NCBI RefSeq assembly: GCF_015594925.2
Contig: NZ_CP087590.1
Span: forward strand, 1,054,001-1,118,000
Direction of reading: 5' to 3'
From: Vibrio sp. VB16
GTDB taxonomy: Bacteria > Pseudomonadota > Gammaproteobacteria > Enterobacterales > Vibrionaceae
Length of the DNA stretch: 64,000 bases
In this document: positions 26,203 through 36,159 of the stretch, piece after piece
Layout of the letters: every line of letters begins with the position of its first letter
Position numbering within the stretch: position 1 is the stretch's first letter
Made by a program: the position numbers and the translations under genes
Notes under the pieces: generated by a model
Databases searched by the model: none
Seen by the model: only the letters and a program-made list of their open reading frames with translations
Told to the model about the DNA's origin: nothing

Positions 26203-28353
26203 ATGAAAAAACTTCTATTTATTGTTGGCATCCCAGTTCTGATTATTATCTTGGCGATAGCCGCATTGCTTTTGTTCGTTAACCCTAATCAGTTTAAGCC
26301 ACTGATTGTTGAACAGACTAAAAAACAAACAGGAATGGATCTTGTAATAGACGGAGATATCGATTGGCAGCTTTTTCCATCTTTAGGGTTAAGTTTGGGT
26401 AAAACAGAACTTAAGAACCCTGAAGGGTTCAAAAATGAAAACCTATTAAAAATTGAAGGTATTGGCGTCGATGTTTCCGTTATGCCTCTGTTCAGCAAAG
26501 AGCTATATATTGGGAATGTCTCTCTCGATGGTGCGGAAATCTATCTTGAAACGAAAAAAGATGGGGCGAGTAACCTTGATGCGCTAACACAGTCAAATAA
26601 AGCGGAACCTGTCGATTCCACGGCTTCATCCACTCCAACAGAACCTGCGCCTTCGGTGTCATCAGAGCCACAAAAGTCGTGGACAATCAACCTTGCGGGT
26701 GTATCTGTCACTAATGCACTGCTTGAAATACAAGATGACTCTACAGGTTCTTATACCAAGCTATATGATGTGGGTTTAACGGTATCTGAATTCGCTTTTG
26801 GACAATGGACAACGGCTACATTCGCAGCGAAAGGCAAGAATAATCAGCAAAGCTTCTCAGCTGAAGGGCAAGCAGAACTTAATCTTTTGCAAGACCTTGC
26901 GACATACGAATTACGAAATATAGTATTAGATTCTACTTTTAGTGATCCTTCGACGACGATTTCAGAGGCTAAAATTGAACTGAGTACATTTGCCTTCGAT
27001 AAAGAAAATCCACTTTCGATTAGCGTGAAGGGTCGTGCTGCTGATTTAGATATTGATCTGAAACTGACCTCTGCTCTGTTTATTGATAAAGAGATTAGTC
27101 AGGTACTACTTAAAAATATGGACTTGAATTCAACTTTCGTCGGCGACACTTTACCTCAGTCTCCAATGAAGATAACGGGTAAGTCTGAGTTTGGTTTCGA
27201 TATAAAGCAGTCACTTATATCTCTTGATCTACAGAAGCTAAACTTAAATGCGATTCAATTGGACGGAAAAAGTACCGTTAAGTTAACGGATATCCCACAG
27301 GTTCGGTTTAATCTGCATAGCCCTAATATAGATTTAGACGAGTTTTTAGGCTTGAACAAGCCATCACCAACAGAACAACCTGTAACTGAAAAGGCGACAA
27401 CAACCGGAACGTCAACCGCTTCAACATCCAGTGGGGTGCAAAAGGAAGTTGAACCAGATTTGAATGCCCTTAAGACTTTAGACGTGAAGGGTAAAATTAC
27501 CATCGACAGGTTTAAAGCGAGCAATGCCAAGATGCAGGCTGTTGTGACAAGCTTTACGGTTAATCGTGGCGTCGCGGACCTTAACTCGTTTACTTCAAAC
27601 CTATATCAGGGTTCGATAAAGGCTTCTGCTCAGTTAGATGCACGAAAAACACCAGCAAGTTACTGGGCTAAAAAGCAGATCAAAGGCGTTAAGGTTCAAT
27701 CTTTACTTAAAGATGTGGCAGATAACGATATGTTAGAAGGCACGGGTAATATTGATGTGGACGTTAAGGGTAAAAGTTTAACACCAACAGGCATCAAGCA
27801 AAATCTTGCGGGTACTGTGAAAATCAATTTTGCTGATGGTGCGGTTAATGGCGTAAATGTAGCCCAACTTATCCGCGTTAACTATGCCAAGATCAAAGGC
27901 CAAAAGGTGGATGAGCCAGAGAAAGAAGAGAAGAAAACGGATTTTAGCGCGATGAAAGCAACGTTGAAGCTGAGCCAAGGTGTGATGACGACGAATGACC
28001 TCGCTATTTCATCGCCTCTACTGCGAATCCATGGTGAAGGGAACGCGAACTACATTAAAGAGACGATGGATTTCTTATTAAATACGTCTGTTGTGGGTAG
28101 CTTAAAAGGACAAGGCGGTAAGGATATTAATGACTTGAAAGACATTACAATTCCTGTTCGTGTTTACAATAAGTGGTTAGATCCTAAATATAAAATTGAG
28201 TTCGACCAGTTGTGGAAACAACTAGAATCTGAGAAAAAGAAAGAGCTAGAGAAAAAAGCAGAGAAAGAACTAAATCGCGTTCTAGGTGATAAGATAAAAG
28301 ATGGTAAGACAAAAGATCTTGCTGATAAGTTGCTAAAAGGGTTGTTTAACTAA
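26203..28353 (+). CDS. asmA: AsmA-family envelope protein
   Basis: A 716-residue inner-membrane-anchored periplasmic protein. One N-terminal membrane helix (about 4-26) is followed by the AsmA N-terminal signature (DLVIDGDIDWQLFPSLGLSL) and a long beta-rich chain with low-complexity Ser/Thr/Pro linkers at about 140-165 and 390-415. The C-terminal AsmA block is SLKGQGGKDINDLKDITIPV, then a Lys/Glu-rich tail. The family is related to TamB-like bridge proteins and affects outer-membrane lipid homeostasis. AAGGAAAAG precedes the ATG. A terminator-like hairpin sits in its leader. Confidence 0.92.
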   Translation: MKKLLFIVGIPVLIIILAIAALLLFVNPNQFKPLIVEQTKKQTGMDLVIDGDIDWQLFPSLGLSLGKTELKNPEGFKNENLLKIEGIGVDVSVMPLFSKELYIGNVSLDGAEIYLETKKDGASNLDALTQSNKAEPVDSTASSTPTEPAPSVSSEPQKSWTINLAGVSVTNALLEIQDDSTGSYTKLYDVGLTVSEFAFGQWTTATFAAKGKNNQQSFSAEGQAELNLLQDLATYELRNIVLDSTFSDPSTTISEAKIELSTFAFDKENPLSISVKGRAADLDIDLKLTSALFIDKEISQVLLKNMDLNSTFVGDTLPQSPMKITGKSEFGFDIKQSLISLDLQKLNLNAIQLDGKSTVKLTDIPQVRFNLHSPNIDLDEFLGLNKPSPTEQPVTEKATTTGTSTASTSSGVQKEVEPDLNALKTLDVKGKITIDRFKASNAKMQAVVTSFTVNRGVADLNSFTSNLYQGSIKASAQLDARKTPASYWAKKQIKGVKVQSLLKDVADNDMLEGTGNIDVDVKGKSLTPTGIKQNLAGTVKINFADGAVNGVNVAQLIRVNYAKIKGQKVDEPEKEEKKTDFSAMKATLKLSQGVMTTNDLAISSPLLRIHGEGNANYIKETMDFLLNTSVVGSLKGQGGKDINDLKDITIPVRVYNKWLDPKYKIEFDQLWKQLESEKKKELEKKAEKELNRVLGDKIKDGKTKDLADKLLKGLFN

Positions 28354-28390
28354 CTCTCGATAGAAGGCAATTTGAAATGGTAATTTAGGT

Positions 28391-28436
28391 AAAAAGCCAA
28401 CGATTGAGAATAATCATCAATCTGTTGGCTTTTTTA
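28391..28436. terminator. Terminator between asmA and cobO
   Basis: Long stem AAAAAGCCAACGATTGA with TCAATCtGTTGGCTTTTTT. T-runs on both strands suit the convergent genes. Confidence 0.85.
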
Positions 28437-28500
28437 TTATCTACCCTTAAAGGGTCAAACATTTGGTCGATGTTAACCAAACAGTAAAAAGACAGCAGGT

Positions 28501-29106
28501 TTACCAATCAACGCCACGTAACGCTTTTACGCCTGATTCAAAGGCGTGCTTTACGTTCTTAACCTCAGACACCGTGTCTGCAAGCTCTATCAATGAGCGA
28601 TGGGCCGCTCTGCCTGTGATAACAACAGATTGCATTTTAGGTCGTGACTGGAGAGCGTCTAACACTTCATCAAGGTCGATGTAGCCATATGTCACCATGT
28701 AAGTGAGTTCATCGAATAGAATCACATCAATGGAATCATCTTTGAGCATGCGTTTACACTCTTGCCATACTCTTTGGGCGGCTATTGTGTCGGTTTCTTT
28801 ATCTTGGGTATTCCAAGTAAACCCTGTTGCCATCACCTGAAATTCAACACCAAGTTTTTCGAGCAGATTTTTCTCGCCATTGTCCCATGTTCCTTTAATG
28901 AATTGAGCAACAGAACATGTTAAATCGTGCCCAACCGCGCGCGCGATAGTACCAAATCCAGCGGTGGTTTTACCTTTACCGTTTCCAGTAATAACTAACA
29001 GCAGTCCTTTCTCTATTTGAGCTTTTTCTATCTTTTCATCGATATGTTGCTTCACCTTTTCTTGGCGTGCTTTATATCGGTCATCTTTTGATTGATTAGA
29101 ACTCAT
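28501..29106 (-). CDS. cobO: Corrinoid adenosyltransferase CobO/BtuR
   Basis: A 201-residue enzyme that transfers adenosine from ATP to cob(I)alamin or cob(I)yrinate diamide. The inverted P-loop is VITGNGKGKTTAGFGTIARA. Further motifs are SVAQFIKGTWDNGEKNLLEK, VILFDELTYMVTYGYIDLDE and VVITGRAAHRSLIELADTVS. Length matches BtuR/CobO. No other cobalamin genes are adjacent, so it probably serves salvage of imported corrinoids. Confidence 0.95.
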   Translation of the reverse strand: MSSNQSKDDRYKARQEKVKQHIDEKIEKAQIEKGLLLVITGNGKGKTTAGFGTIARAVGHDLTCSVAQFIKGTWDNGEKNLLEKLGVEFQVMATGFTWNTQDKETDTIAAQRVWQECKRMLKDDSIDVILFDELTYMVTYGYIDLDEVLDALQSRPKMQSVVITGRAAHRSLIELADTVSEVKNVKHAFESGVKALRGVDW

Positions 29107-29189
29107 GGTATCCCTTTTAATTATGCTGAGTTAACGACTATGATAAAGGAATAAGGTCAACGGAAAAACCTTAATTTATGGAGGGTAGT

Positions 29190-29639
29190 ATGAAGAAAAT
29201 TCTCGTGGTCTGCATGGGTAATATATGTCGCTCCCCTACAGGTGAAGCCGTATTGAGGGCGACAGCCGAAAAGATGAATGTGTCAGTTGAAGTAGACTCT
29301 GCTGGAACACTTGATTTTCACTCGGGAGATAAACCTGATCATCGAGCTAGGACGGCTGGTGAGTTTAGGGGCTATTCGTTTGATAATATTGTCGCTCGCC
29401 AAGTGACAGAAGAAGATTTTGAATACTTTGATCTTATTTTGGCTGCCGATATGGATAATATGAATAACCTGCTTGGTATGTGCCCCACAGAATATACTCA
29501 TAAGATCAGTCTGTTTCTCAGCCACTCTGAGTCTGAATACAATGAGATTCCAGACCCATTCTATGGTGGAGGAGGTGGTTTTGAGCTGGTGTTGGATTTA
29601 ATCGAAGAAGCGAGCGAAGAGTTGTTGAAGAAGCTTTGA
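29190..29639 (+). CDS. Low-molecular-weight protein tyrosine phosphatase
   Basis: A 149-residue enzyme with the P-loop CMGNICRSPTGEAV (C-x5-R-S) at residues 9-16 and the general acid in IPDPFYGGGGGFE. These define the LMW-PTP family. The ATG at 29190 has GGAGG at 29180-29184; an ATG at 29178 is too close to that site. It is not next to a tyrosine kinase or capsule locus, so its substrate is not indicated by context. It ends at a strong bidirectional terminator. Confidence 0.93.
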   Translation: MKKILVVCMGNICRSPTGEAVLRATAEKMNVSVEVDSAGTLDFHSGDKPDHRARTAGEFRGYSFDNIVARQVTEEDFEYFDLILAADMDNMNNLLGMCPTEYTHKISLFLSHSESEYNEIPDPFYGGGGGFELVLDLIEEASEELLKKL

Positions 29640-29657
29640 TTAACAGATGGTTAATGT

Positions 29658-29691
29658 AAAAAAGCCCAGCGTAATAGGCGCTGGGCTTTTT
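29658..29691. terminator. Bidirectional terminator
   Basis: Stem AAAAAGCCCAGCG with CGCTGGGCTTTTT, loop TAATAGG, between the convergent phosphatase and SulP genes. Confidence 0.92.
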
Positions 29692-29715
29692 GATGTTTAG
29701 CGAATGGCGAGTAAA

Positions 29716-31275
29716 TTAACCGGCCAATAAATCCGTCGCCACTTTGTAGCTTGGATCTTCTTTTACGTTAATTTCTACAAGGCTACCTGCTTTTTCAAGT
29801 AGGTTACGGCAATCAGGGCTTAAGTGACGTAAGTGCAATGTTTTACCTACTGCAGTATAACGTTCTGCAATCGTTTCAATGGCTTCGATAGCAGAGTGGT
29901 CTGCGACACGTGAGTTAGCAAAATCCACAATGACGTCAACAGGGTCATTTTTTGAGTCAAATAGCTCTAAGAAGTTTGCTGCTGACCCAAAGAAGATGGG
30001 ACCGTTGATATGATATTCTTTTGAACCTTCTTCATTTAGGCGGCTGCTCGCGTAGATATGTTTCGCGTGTTGCCATGCAAACATGAGTGCAGAGGCAATA
30101 ACACCAACGGCCACGGCTACAGCTAAATCCGTTAATACCGTAACAATAGTAACCAACACGATAACGAAGAAATCTTGTTTCGGAACGCGACGAGCAAGCT
30201 TAAACGTTGCCCACTCAAATGTGCCGATAACCACCATAAACATAACACCAACGAGCGCTGATAATGGGATCATCTCAATTAATGAAGAACCGAATAATAT
30301 AAAGAACAATAGGGCTAGTGCTGCCATGATCCCGGAAAGTCGACCACGACCGCCCGAGTTAACGTTGATCATCGACTGACCAATCATCGCACAACCACCC
30401 ATCGCACCAAATACCGAGCAAGTCATATTCGCAATACCTTGACCGACACATTCACGGTTGGCCTGACCACGTGTATTTGTCATTTCATCAATGACGGTTA
30501 ACGTCAGTAATGACTCAATTAAGCCGACGGCTGCTAGAATAATTGCGTAAGGTAGAATAACTTGAAGTGTTTCCAAGTTGAACGGAACCATTGGGATTGA
30601 GAAGCTTGGTAAGCTTCCTGCTAGCGTTGCCGCTTCATCACCTGACATGGACCGAAGGAAATCGACAACGGTGCGTGTATCTAGGCCAAAAAGTTGCACT
30701 AATAAGGTAACAGAAACAATCGCCACTAATGACGAAGGCACTGCTGTAGTGAACTTAGGTAAGAAATGAATAATCGCCATCGTTAGCAGGATAAGCCCTG
30801 CCATGATGGACATTTGGTCAACTGGTAGCCAACTCATTACACCATCAATGTTGGGGGCTTTAAATTGACCAAGTTGAGCTAGGAAAATAACAATAGCAAG
30901 GCCATTTACAAAACCGATCATCACGGGATGCGGCACCATACGGATAAATTTACCCAAACGGAATATACCAGCGGAAACCTGTAAAACACCGGCAAGTAGT
31001 ATTGCAGCGAAGAGGTATTGCACACCATGAGTGGCAACGAGGCTCACCATAACGACGGCCATTGCGCCTGTCGCACCAGAGATCATACCTGGACGGCCAC
31101 CGAAAATTGATGTGATTAACCCAACAATAAAGGCAGCATAAAGGCCAACCATAGGGTCAACACCGGCAACAAAAGCGAAGGCGACTGCTTCAGGCACAAG
31201 GGCAAGAGCAACAGTAAGGCCCGATAGCGTATCATTTTTAATGGATTGCCCTGAAAATTGTGGAAATTCAAACAT
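29716..31275 (-). CDS. SulP-family anion transporter with STAS domain
   Basis: A 519-residue inner-membrane protein. The transport domain (about 1-400) has the SulP signature LSGLTVALALVPEAVAFAFV, MGGCAMIGQSMINVNSGGRG and IPLSALVGVMFMVVIGTFEW. A C-terminal STAS domain follows (about 415-510; HINGPIFFGSAANFLELF and VIVDFANSRVADHSAIEAIE). The family moves sulfate, bicarbonate or dicarboxylates; the exact anion is not readable here. A gap of 251 bp with no gene separates its start from hutD. Confidence 0.9.
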   Translation of the reverse strand: MFEFPQFSGQSIKNDTLSGLTVALALVPEAVAFAFVAGVDPMVGLYAAFIVGLITSIFGGRPGMISGATGAMAVVMVSLVATHGVQYLFAAILLAGVLQVSAGIFRLGKFIRMVPHPVMIGFVNGLAIVIFLAQLGQFKAPNIDGVMSWLPVDQMSIMAGLILLTMAIIHFLPKFTTAVPSSLVAIVSVTLLVQLFGLDTRTVVDFLRSMSGDEAATLAGSLPSFSIPMVPFNLETLQVILPYAIILAAVGLIESLLTLTVIDEMTNTRGQANRECVGQGIANMTCSVFGAMGGCAMIGQSMINVNSGGRGRLSGIMAALALLFFILFGSSLIEMIPLSALVGVMFMVVIGTFEWATFKLARRVPKQDFFVIVLVTIVTVLTDLAVAVAVGVIASALMFAWQHAKHIYASSRLNEEGSKEYHINGPIFFGSAANFLELFDSKNDPVDVIVDFANSRVADHSAIEAIETIAERYTAVGKTLHLRHLSPDCRNLLEKAGSLVEINVKEDPSYKVATDLLAG

Positions 31276-31526
31276 TTTAGCTCAGTATATTTGCGGATAG
31301 ATAAAGTGGTACCAATCTATATTGCGACTAAAGCCAAATGGTTAAGCAAAAAGCGTGCTTTAAATGCAATTGTGATCGGATTCTAATTTGACTGGCGAAT
31401 CGTACAGAATAGTGTGACTGACTTCAAGAATAATTGTGATTTTGGCCCCAGAAATTAATGATTTTTTAACAATTCCTGAGTCGTACAATTGGTTGTAGAC
31501 AGTCATCGCCGCAGAGGTGTTTTTTA

Positions 31527-32300
31527 TCACGTCAAGATGATGGGGTGGCCTCGTTCAGGGTGCGGAACAACTTGTACTGGCCAATGGTAGACATCAGCAA
31601 TGTTTTCCTTTGTTAGGGTTTCCCATGGCGTCCCATCGGCGACAAGTTTGCCTTCATTTAGAATCAATACTCGGTCGGCATATTGCGCAGCAAGGTTTAA
31701 GTCGTGAATAACGGTGATGACAGATGCCCCTTCATTGGTTAATGATTTTGCTAGCTGTAACGTTTTATGTTGGTGTGACAAATCTAGCGCAGAGGTTGGT
31801 TCATCCAAAAGTAATACTTTTTTGTCTTGGCTCTGTGCCAATTGGGTCAATACTCTGGCTAAATGTACACGCTGTTTTTCACCACCAGAGAGGCTAGGGT
31901 ATAAGCGGTCAGCGAGATGCAGCACATCGGTTTCTCGCATATATTGCTCTGCGATAGACGCTATCTCCTTCTGCGATGCACGTAAGGTCAAGCCTCCAAG
32001 CTCAATGACCTCTTTAACAGAAAAATTAAAGGAGAGTGTACTGGACTGAGGCAATACGCCCATGTGTCTTGCTAATGTGGATGCTTTCCAACTGTCGGAG
32101 TCGATGTCGAAATAACTCACTTTGCCTTTAAGAGGCCACTCCTTAGTGATCAGCTTCAATAAACTGCTCTTTCCGGTTCCGTTTGGTCCTAATAAGATGG
32201 TTAATTCCGATGCATGAAAATCAACGGAAACGTCATCTAAAATAGTTTTTCCACCAAGTTTGAGATGTAAATTTTTGAGAGAAATCGCGGTTGTCGTCAT
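31527..32300 (-). CDS. hutD: Haem ABC importer, ATP-binding protein
   Basis: A 257-residue ATPase with Walker A LGPNGTGKSSLLKLI, Q-loop region VLPQSSTLSFNFSV, signature LSGGEKQRVHLARVL, Walker B KKVLLLDEPTSALD and switch His in VIHDLNLAAQYADR. It is the HmuV/HutD type that powers haem movement into the cytoplasm. It overlaps the permease gene hutC by one base and is the last gene of the tonB-exbB-exbD-hutBCD operon. Confidence 0.94.
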   Translation of the reverse strand: MTTTAISLKNLHLKLGGKTILDDVSVDFHASELTILLGPNGTGKSSLLKLITKEWPLKGKVSYFDIDSDSWKASTLARHMGVLPQSSTLSFNFSVKEVIELGGLTLRASQKEIASIAEQYMRETDVLHLADRLYPSLSGGEKQRVHLARVLTQLAQSQDKKVLLLDEPTSALDLSHQHKTLQLAKSLTNEGASVITVIHDLNLAAQYADRVLILNEGKLVADGTPWETLTKENIADVYHWPVQVVPHPERGHPIILT

Positions 32301-33355
32301 TAAATACGCCCTTTTTGTTTCACCAATAACCAGATAAAGAAAGGAGAACCAATTAACGCAGTAACAATACCTACTGGCATATCGAGTGGTGCGACTACCG
32401 TTCTGGCGAGCATATCGGCAACGAGTAATAATAAAGCCCCAATTATCATTGAGAGAGGGAGCAATGTGCGATGGTTGGGCCCCGTGACCATTCGACCTAA
32501 ATGAGGAACGATTAATCCGATAAAACCGATCATTCCTGCAAGAGACACTGTCACGCCGACACCTGCGGCGGTAAGTAAAATAAGTCGGCGTTTTAGCGCT
32601 TGAGTTTCTATGCCCATATGTTTGGCCTCCGGCTCACCTAGCAGCAAAACATTGAGTTTATTTGCATCACGATAAAAAAGTATAAAGAGAATAATTAGAC
32701 TTGAAAAAGCCATGCCCAAACCTTGTAAGTTTGCTCCGGCCAGTGATCCCATTGTCCATAAAGAGAGATCTCTTAATGCTTTATCATCCGCAAAATAGTT
32801 CATCAAACCGAGACCCGCCCCCGCTAGAGCACTGATGGCGACTCCCGCTAGAAGCATCATAGTTACAGACGTTCCTGTTGGAGATGTCCCTAGGCGATAG
32901 ACAAGTAGAGTAGTGATAGTACCGCCTACAAAAGAGAATAAAGGCACGGTTCCAAATAACAATAGACCGGGATATTGTTCGGCAAGGCTTCCGAAAAGGA
33001 CGATGGCAATAGCCGCACCTAAAGCGGCACCGGCGGACACACCAATAATCCCTGGGTCGGCAAGAGGGTTTCGGAATAGGCCTTGCATTACGGTGCCACA
33101 TAAGGCCAAAATCGCGCCAACCGCAACAGCCAATAGGGTTCTTGGCAACCTGATCTGCTGAATAATTAATTCGATGTAGTTTGCATCAGCACTTTTCGAA
33201 GAAAAGTCTCCAGGCAGAATAGCAAGCATGCTGTCTATAAAACTAATATCCATCGGCCCTATGGATACCGAGGCAATCACAGCGATAAATAGAAGTGATA
33301 ATCCTATAGGTGTTAATAATCGGACAGAAATTCGCCCTGAGATCATATTATTCAT
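32300..33355 (-). CDS. hutC: Haem ABC importer, permease
   Basis: A 351-residue FecCD-type permease with about ten membrane helices. Recognisable blocks are IRLPRTLLAVAVGAILALCG, then MQGLFRNPLADPGIIGVSAG (the coupling GISAG-like motif), LWTMGSLAGANLQGL, and GFIGLIVPHLGRMVTGPNHR. It forms the inner-membrane channel with HutD and receives haem from HutB. Gene order and overlap with hutD match the Vibrio haem operon. Confidence 0.94.
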   Translation of the reverse strand: MNNMISGRISVRLLTPIGLSLLFIAVIASVSIGPMDISFIDSMLAILPGDFSSKSADANYIELIIQQIRLPRTLLAVAVGAILALCGTVMQGLFRNPLADPGIIGVSAGAALGAAIAIVLFGSLAEQYPGLLLFGTVPLFSFVGGTITTLLVYRLGTSPTGTSVTMMLLAGVAISALAGAGLGLMNYFADDKALRDLSLWTMGSLAGANLQGLGMAFSSLIILFILFYRDANKLNVLLLGEPEAKHMGIETQALKRRLILLTAAGVGVTVSLAGMIGFIGLIVPHLGRMVTGPNHRTLLPLSMIIGALLLLVADMLARTVVAPLDMPVGIVTALIGSPFFIWLLVKQKGRI

Positions 33356-33380
33356 TTTGTATTATGTCGTCTCGATAGTT

Positions 33381-34220
33381 TTATAATTCGTTTTGGTTGA
33401 ACATATCATGCAGCTTTTGAGCAAGTTGAATACTTGCTATACCAAACCCTCCGATTAATGCATGGCTTGGAATAGAAACGATTTTTCCTGGTTGGCCCGC
33501 TGGTGTAGCAGCCAATAAAGGGAAAGTAGCCATTATTCCGTCATGACCCTTAAGGCTACTCCACGCTCGTTCGCTAACCAGTATATAGTCGGGTTGCAAT
33601 GCGACAACGGACTCTATAGAAAGCGGTTTATAGGAGCGTACAGCTTCACTCGCTGGGTTAGTCGCACCGGACAATGCAATGACCTTATCGACCGTCGTCT
33701 CTCTACCGCCCACCGTAGCAGGTCGGCCTTTTTTTAGCATCAAAAAGATGACTTTAGGGCTGCGTGTCAATTCGGATGTATTCAAATTATCGATATCTTG
33801 TTTTACTGTTTGCTTAAGCTTTACTGCTTTATTGGTTGTGCCTGTGAGTTCTGCAATAATATCAATTCGATGAAATAAATCTTCGATTAAATTGCCCGGA
33901 GGTACAACCAAAACGTTCACATGGCTTGATCTTAACTGAGCTAACGTTGTATCAGGTCCCATTTCATCAGAACCGATAAGATAGCTCGGATTCAGAGCCA
34001 ATAATCCTTCAGAAGATAGCTTTCTGTGGTAGCCAACCTGAGGGATGTTACTGCCAGTCAGTAGATGCTTACTCGTAGCATCGACGGCAATAAGTTGCTG
34101 CTCTGCTCCAAGAGCATAAATTAATTCAGTGACAACAGAACCGGCACTGATAATCCGCTCCTCCGCTGTGGCTGAAAAATGGGACAAAAGTAGGCTCAAA
34201 CCGATTAAATAGACTCTCAT
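33381..34220 (-). CDS. hutB: Periplasmic haem-binding protein
   Basis: A 279-residue protein with a signal peptide (MRVYLIGLSLLLSHFSATA) and the type III binding-protein fold (ERIISAGSVVTELIYALGAE). It has the haemin-binding family segment VGYHRKLSSEGLLALNPSYL and the C-terminal block GFGIASIQLAQKL. It ferries haem from the outer-membrane receptor to HutCD. It overlaps exbD by 4 bp and precedes hutC by 25 bp. Confidence 0.93.
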   Translation of the reverse strand: MRVYLIGLSLLLSHFSATAEERIISAGSVVTELIYALGAEQQLIAVDATSKHLLTGSNIPQVGYHRKLSSEGLLALNPSYLIGSDEMGPDTTLAQLRSSHVNVLVVPPGNLIEDLFHRIDIIAELTGTTNKAVKLKQTVKQDIDNLNTSELTRSPKVIFLMLKKGRPATVGGRETTVDKVIALSGATNPASEAVRSYKPLSIESVVALQPDYILVSERAWSSLKGHDGIMATFPLLAATPAGQPGKIVSIPSHALIGGFGIASIQLAQKLHDMFNQNEL

Positions 34221-34636
34221 GATTCTTGGTTATCCATAATTATATTGGTGGCGTTGATTTGGTTTTTTTGTAAAAAAGCCAAAAGCTTTAGCATGGCTTC
34301 TACGGATGCGGACTTATCCGCGGCGATGACAAGTGTTTTGTTCGGGTGTTTTTTGATTGCTGACATAAGGTCGTGCGTGAATCGAGCCCAATCCGAGTAC
34401 CGATTTCCTTCTATAGCCCAAAGAGAATCCTTAGCGTGTATATTGATAGTGATGACTTCTTTATCAGGGCTTTCCAGTATTTCGTGGTCTAGAGTCTGAG
34501 GAAGGTTCACTTCCATCGTTTTAATCTGAATGTTGGTCGTTAATAATAGGAATACTAAAACGATGAAAATAAGGTCTAGTAGTGGGGTTAAATCTGGCGT
34601 TAATGCATTTTGTTGATGATCGCCTGAAGTGATCAT
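34217..34636 (-). CDS. exbD: ExbD, TonB energiser subunit
   Basis: A 139-residue protein with one N-terminal membrane helix carrying the essential aspartate (LTPLLDLIFIVLVFLLLTTN) and a small periplasmic domain. With ExbB it uses proton flow to drive TonB. It overlaps exbB and hutB by 4 bp each, so translation of the three is coupled. This is the TonB1-type set that in Vibrio is linked to haem genes. Confidence 0.94.
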   Translation of the reverse strand: MITSGDHQQNALTPDLTPLLDLIFIVLVFLLLTTNIQIKTMEVNLPQTLDHEILESPDKEVITINIHAKDSLWAIEGNRYSDWARFTHDLMSAIKKHPNKTLVIAADKSASVEAMLKLLAFLQKNQINATNIIMDNQES

Positions 34637-35355
34637 ACGGTCCTTACCTTACATTCATTGGTTGGCTTTGTGGTGCTGTGCAACTTGGTAAATGATTGGC
34701 AGTGGATGACTTCAGGGGTCGATTTTTCTAACGAGATGCCTTCGAGGAAAAGGCTGCAGTGATTCAATGCATGTTCTATTTTTGCGATAGAACGTCCCGC
34801 CCATAACTGAAGAATTTGACTACCAAAAATAGCGGGAACCGCAATGATTAATCCGGCGGCGGTAGTCGACATCGCAAGCCCTAGGCCTTTAGCCAGTGAA
34901 GAAGGCGCAATAGGACCGGTTGTAACCGCAAGGTCTTTAAACATTTCTATTAACCCGAGCACCGTACCAAGTAGGCCGATCAAAGGGCTGATTGCACCAA
35001 TAATAGAAAGAAAACGCAGCCCTGATGTGTACTCTTGGCGAATATTAGCTAACCAAATACTCACGGTTTGTTCTCTTAAGGATTGAGCAAAATTTTTGTG
35101 TGTGAGCAGAAGCGCGATCCCTTTTGATAATGTATTTTTTTTCGCCGATTGTTCTTGGATCAGTTCATTGAGTGCGTCGTTATTGTTTATATCGATGCTT
35201 CTAATTTTTCGAATCAGGTAAAGGCTGGATGTCCTGCTATTTATACTGAGAAAAACAATGCGCTCTATTAACAGCATTAGCGTTAGGAGTGAGAGTAGAG
35301 TTAGCGGCAAAGCCATCAAGCCCAACTGGCTATGAATCGTCGTTAAGGTGTTCAT
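34633..35355 (-). CDS. exbB: ExbB, TonB energiser subunit
   Basis: A 240-residue MotA/TolQ/ExbB-family protein with three membrane helices. The conserved core reads GAISPLIGLLGTVLGLIEMF, then GLGLAMSTTAAGLIIAVPAI. It assembles as a pentameric proton channel around ExbD. The gene follows tonB without any gap and overlaps exbD. Confidence 0.94.
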   Translation of the reverse strand: MNTLTTIHSQLGLMALPLTLLSLLTLMLLIERIVFLSINSRTSSLYLIRKIRSIDINNNDALNELIQEQSAKKNTLSKGIALLLTHKNFAQSLREQTVSIWLANIRQEYTSGLRFLSIIGAISPLIGLLGTVLGLIEMFKDLAVTTGPIAPSSLAKGLGLAMSTTAAGLIIAVPAIFGSQILQLWAGRSIAKIEHALNHCSLFLEGISLEKSTPEVIHCQSFTKLHSTTKPTNECKVRTV

Positions 35356-36102
35356 TTATCTATCCAATTTAAAGTTTACGGGTATCTGTACTCGATGAGC
35401 GATGGCATGTCCCCGGTTGGTTGAAACGTCGAATTTCCAGTTTGATATCGCGGTTAATGCGGCACCGTCTAGCGTCGAAAAACCAGAAGAATCGACGATA
35501 AACTGCTTGATCTGTTTCCCTTGATCGTCGATCCAAACCTCTATCAGTACTTTGCCTTGTTGACCGCGCCTTTTCGCTAAACGTGGATAGCTGACAGGGG
35601 TTGGCCTTGCTTTAAAGGTTGGCTTTTTTATGAGCATGGGAGTGGACGACCTAGAAGTATTTACTGCACTCTCGACGGGTTTGCTAGGTATATCAGCTTG
35701 TGTTGAGGTTTTTGTCTTTTTAACGGTTGTTCTTTTTTCAACCTTTAACGCTTGTTCATTTCTAGTATCACGATTTTTCGTCACTTTGTTTTTGGATGTT
35801 ATCGTTTCTGATATTGGTTTTTTGGGAACAATTGTTTTTATCGAATCGATAGGTTTCTTTAGTTCGGTGTCTTTTTTGACCGAGTAATCTTGTTTTTCGA
35901 CAATAGCCGGCAGCGATTTAGCGTATTTCTCTTGTGGGATAGGTATTGCTTTTTTAGGCGCCGCGACGAATTGCAAATGCATGTTCGCTGTTGTCGAATC
36001 CAGAGAGACAGTCAACGCATTCTGTGCTGGTTGAGCCAATAACATAAGGCTATGCAGTGCAAGAGAAACACTTCCAAATATCACATATCGTTTATCGTTC
36101 AA
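35356..36102 (-). CDS. tonB: TonB energy transducer
   Basis: A 248-residue protein. An N-terminal membrane helix (about 6-24) is followed by a Pro/Lys/Thr-rich periplasmic spacer (about 45-160). The C-terminal TonB domain reads TPVSYPRLAKRRGQQGKVLI, FIVDSSGFSTLDGAALTAIS and NWKFDV. It couples the inner-membrane proton gradient to outer-membrane receptors. It is first in the operon with exbB, exbD and hutBCD, and divergent from hutWXZ across a 173-bp region with a large palindrome. Confidence 0.94.
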   Translation of the reverse strand: MNDKRYVIFGSVSLALHSLMLLAQPAQNALTVSLDSTTANMHLQFVAAPKKAIPIPQEKYAKSLPAIVEKQDYSVKKDTELKKPIDSIKTIVPKKPISETITSKNKVTKNRDTRNEQALKVEKRTTVKKTKTSTQADIPSKPVESAVNTSRSSTPMLIKKPTFKARPTPVSYPRLAKRRGQQGKVLIEVWIDDQGKQIKQFIVDSSGFSTLDGAALTAISNWKFDVSTNRGHAIAHRVQIPVNFKLDR

Positions 36103-36159
36103 AGTAGACCCTTAGAATGATGTCAGTACATCTAGATAATCAATTTTCGAGTAGATTGT

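Noticed and set aside
32784..33101. 105-codon reverse-strand frame inside hutC
   Set aside because: Same-strand out-of-frame shadow of the permease, with Arg/Cys-rich nonsense composition.
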